Source: Lachnospiraceae bacterium
Lineage (GTDB): Bacteria; Bacillota; Clostridia; Lachnospirales; Lachnospiraceae
Length of the DNA stretch: 7,824 nt
Direction of reading: 5' to 3'
Assembly (NCBI GenBank): GCA_900755865.1
Contig: CAAEHZ010000466.1
Coordinates: 1-7,824 of the forward strand
Positions 6,255 through 7,824 of this stretch are shown here, piece by piece. Position numbers and translations under genes: made by a program. The notes beneath the pieces are model-generated. The model was not told where the DNA came from. It saw only the letters and a list, made by a program, of their open reading frames with translations, and did no database searches. Position 1 is the stretch's first letter; each line of letters starts with the position of its first letter.

Positions 6255-7610
6255 ATGAAAAAGAATATTTTGATTATCTATACAGACCAGTTAAGAAGAG
6301 ATGTGCTTGGATGCTACGGTGGCAGTGAGGTAGGCACTCCGAATATTGACTATCTGGCACAACAGGGAATGGTGCTGGAGAATTTCTATACGCCCAGCGC
6401 AGTGTGTACACCTTCCAGAGGCTGCCTGATGACAGGAAAATACCCTCACCGTAATGGAGCATACAGAAATGGAGTTCCGGTCAATAAAGAGGAACATGGA
6501 TTTGCAGAAGCCTTTGCAAAGGCAGGATATCATACGGGCTATCTTGGAAAATGGCATCTTGCAGACCATAAAGAACGGGGAGATGCCCTTGGGGACTACA
6601 ATCCTCTTGGCTTTGAGGAATGGGAAGATAAGGTAGAATTTGGACATTGCAAATCCGTACACAGGGAGAATGGTAAAGCAGTCCCTTCCAGACAAAGAGG
6701 AGATGAAAAATCTTATACGACGGACTGGCTTGCAGATGAAACAATCCGCTTTCTGAAAGGCAGGGAAGGACAGGAACAGCCATTTCTATATGTGGTAAGC
6801 ATTCCGGATCCGCATCAGCCCTTTGAAGTAAGGCACCCTTACGATACCATGTTCGACCCGTTGGAGCTTCAGGTGCCAAAAAGCTTTGAGCAGAAGGAGT
6901 TACCCGACTGGGCAGAGCGCGATACATGGGGAAGGATGCACTATTTCCCCCGCGGTATGTTTGAGAGGGAAGGTCATTTTCTGAGGGCAAAGGCACAGTA
7001 TCTTGGGGAAGTGAAATGTATTGACGATAATGTGGGAAAAATCACGGTTTACTTAAGAGAAAGTGGATTATGGGAAAACACAATTGTTATATTTACAACA
7101 GACCATGGAGAATATCTGGGAGAACATGGATTGATGGAGAAAAACAATTTGTATGAGAGTGTATATCATATTCCCATGGTAATGACACTTCCGGGAATAA
7201 CTGCAAAAAGCAGACGTTGCCAGACATGGTTTAATGTGATTGATTTTGGCAGAACTCTGGCAGGGCTGGCAGGAATCCCTTATCCATACGAAACAGATGG
7301 TGAGGATCGTTCCAGACAGCTTCTGGAAAATGGAAAGGCACCGGAGGAGCTTTATATTCATCCGAATGATGTGGCAAGAGCCGGTATACTGACACCGGAT
7401 TATGAACTGGCATATGTAGGACTGGGACATTGTGGTGAAATGTTTAAGGATCATGTGCTTTTTGACTGCAGAAGGGATCCGTTACAGATGAATAATCTGT
7501 TTGGTAATCCGGAGTATCTGGAGGTGCAGAATGAGCTGACAGAGAAAATACGGGAGCATCACCGCCGGCTGGGAACGCCCAGGAAATTTCTGCCGGAAGA
7601 AGTCTGGTAA
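6255..7610 (+). CDS. Cys-type sulfatase (alkaline phosphatase superfamily), probably cytoplasmic
   Basis: This complete 451-residue enzyme most likely hydrolyses sulfate esters from an imported sugar. The sulfatase signature is at 51-61: C51-T-P-S-R55 followed by GCLMTG. C51 would be converted to formylglycine. Cysteine at this position can be matured by the oxygen-independent radical-SAM enzyme anSME, which is not in this window. Other catalytic positions are present: D11 and Q12 (metal), K99 and H101 in GKWHL, H187 in PDPHQPF, D283 and H284 (metal) in TDHGE, and K296. The DQ pair, instead of the DD of many arylsulfatases, also occurs in choline sulfatases and phosphonate monoester hydrolases, so a phospho-ester substrate cannot be excluded. 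The C-terminal part with DCRRDPLQMNNL is the usual sulfatase C-terminal subdomain. There is no signal peptide; the protein starts MKKNILIIYTDQ directly at the core beta strand. The ribosome binding site AAAGGA (6238-6243) is 11 bases from the ATG. Confidence 0.93.
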   Translation: MKKNILIIYTDQLRRDVLGCYGGSEVGTPNIDYLAQQGMVLENFYTPSAVCTPSRGCLMTGKYPHRNGAYRNGVPVNKEEHGFAEAFAKAGYHTGYLGKWHLADHKERGDALGDYNPLGFEEWEDKVEFGHCKSVHRENGKAVPSRQRGDEKSYTTDWLADETIRFLKGREGQEQPFLYVVSIPDPHQPFEVRHPYDTMFDPLELQVPKSFEQKELPDWAERDTWGRMHYFPRGMFEREGHFLRAKAQYLGEVKCIDDNVGKITVYLRESGLWENTIVIFTTDHGEYLGEHGLMEKNNLYESVYHIPMVMTLPGITAKSRRCQTWFNVIDFGRTLAGLAGIPYPYETDGEDRSRQLLENGKAPEELYIHPNDVARAGILTPDYELAYVGLGHCGEMFKDHVLFDCRRDPLQMNNLFGNPEYLEVQNELTEKIREHHRRLGTPRKFLPEEVW

Positions 7611-7625
7611 AGGAGTCTTAATAGA

Positions 7626-7824
7626 ATGAATACTGGTAAGAAACCGAATATCTTATTTCTTTTAACGGATGACCAGGGAGCCTGGGCGATGAACTGTGCG
7701 GGGAACAAGGATGTCCGAACTCCCAATCTGGACAGGATTGCCAGGGAGGGGATTCTTTTTAATCATTTTTTCTGTGCATCACCTGTCTGCTCCCCGGCAA
7801 GGGCTTCCATACTGACCGGAACTA
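7626..7824 (+). CDS. Second Cys-type sulfatase, N-terminal part only
   Basis: The first 66 codons of another S1-type sulfatase are present and the frame is still open at the window edge. It begins MNTGKKPNILFLLTDDQGAW, with D15 and D16 as the metal pair, then TPNLDRIAREG, and the signature C55-S-P-A-R59 followed by ASILTG. C55 is the residue expected to become formylglycine. There is no signal peptide before the core strand, so it too is probably cytoplasmic. AGGAG (7611-7615) overlaps the end region of the preceding gene and lies ten bases before the ATG; the intergenic gap is only 15 bases, which indicates co-transcription. It differs from the first sulfatase in its metal pair (DD against DQ) and signature (CSPAR against CTPSR), so the two probably act on different sulfate positions or sugars rather than being a recent duplication. 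The substrate cannot be told from this fragment. Confidence 0.93.
   Translation, partial: MNTGKKPNILFLLTDDQGAWAMNCAGNKDVRTPNLDRIAREGILFNHFFCASPVCSPARASILTGT

Noticed and set aside
6291..6996. Long minus-strand open frames opposite the sulfatase gene (134 and 171 codons)
   Set aside because: They lie entirely antisense to a gene with intact catalytic motifs, overlap each other, and their products show no recognisable domain.
1..7824. CRISPR arrays, tRNA or rRNA genes, insertion sequences, attachment sites
   Set aside because: No regularly spaced repeats, RNA gene signatures, transposase motifs or terminal inverted repeats were seen on either strand.

Overview
This window looks like part of the chromosome of a low-to-moderate GC, anaerobic Gram-positive bacterium, most likely a gut-type Clostridia or Lachnospiraceae relative. 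Three things suggest this: strong AGGAGG-like ribosome binding sites, a lipoprotein-anchored sugar importer of the LplA/LplB/LplC kind, and two sulfatases whose active-site motif carries cysteine. No ribosomal RNA or species-diagnostic gene is present, so the taxonomic call is an inference.

Layout. Bases 3-140 hold the C-terminal end of a protein with four DnaJ-like CxxC motifs; it appears unrelated to the rest. A short gap with a possible promoter leads into a 659-residue membrane-spanning AraC-family regulator (262-2241). A 276-base intergenic region follows. It carries a perfect TTGACA box, a GC-rich leader segment and a strong ribosome binding site. Then comes a same-strand gene series: a solute-binding lipoprotein (2518-4218), two ABC permeases (4376-5308 and 5338-6231), a complete sulfatase (6255-7610), and the first 66 codons of a second sulfatase cut by the window edge (from 7626). 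The gaps after the first permease are 29, 23 and 15 bases, which supports one transcript. The 157-base gap between binding protein and permease holds a perfect 13-bp hairpin and a cluster of TGCGCA hexamers.

Working model (inference). The regulator senses an extracellular glycan or its fragments and activates the transporter operon. The lipoprotein captures the oligosaccharide and the two permeases import it, using an ATPase encoded elsewhere because none is here. Neither sulfatase has a visible signal peptide, so sulfate groups would be removed in the cytoplasm after import. This fits use of a sulfated host or dietary glycan, but the exact substrate cannot be read from the sequence. The families are all known. 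The less ordinary points are the coupling of an importer to tandem cytoplasmic Cys-type sulfatases and the structured non-coding segments around the binding-protein gene.
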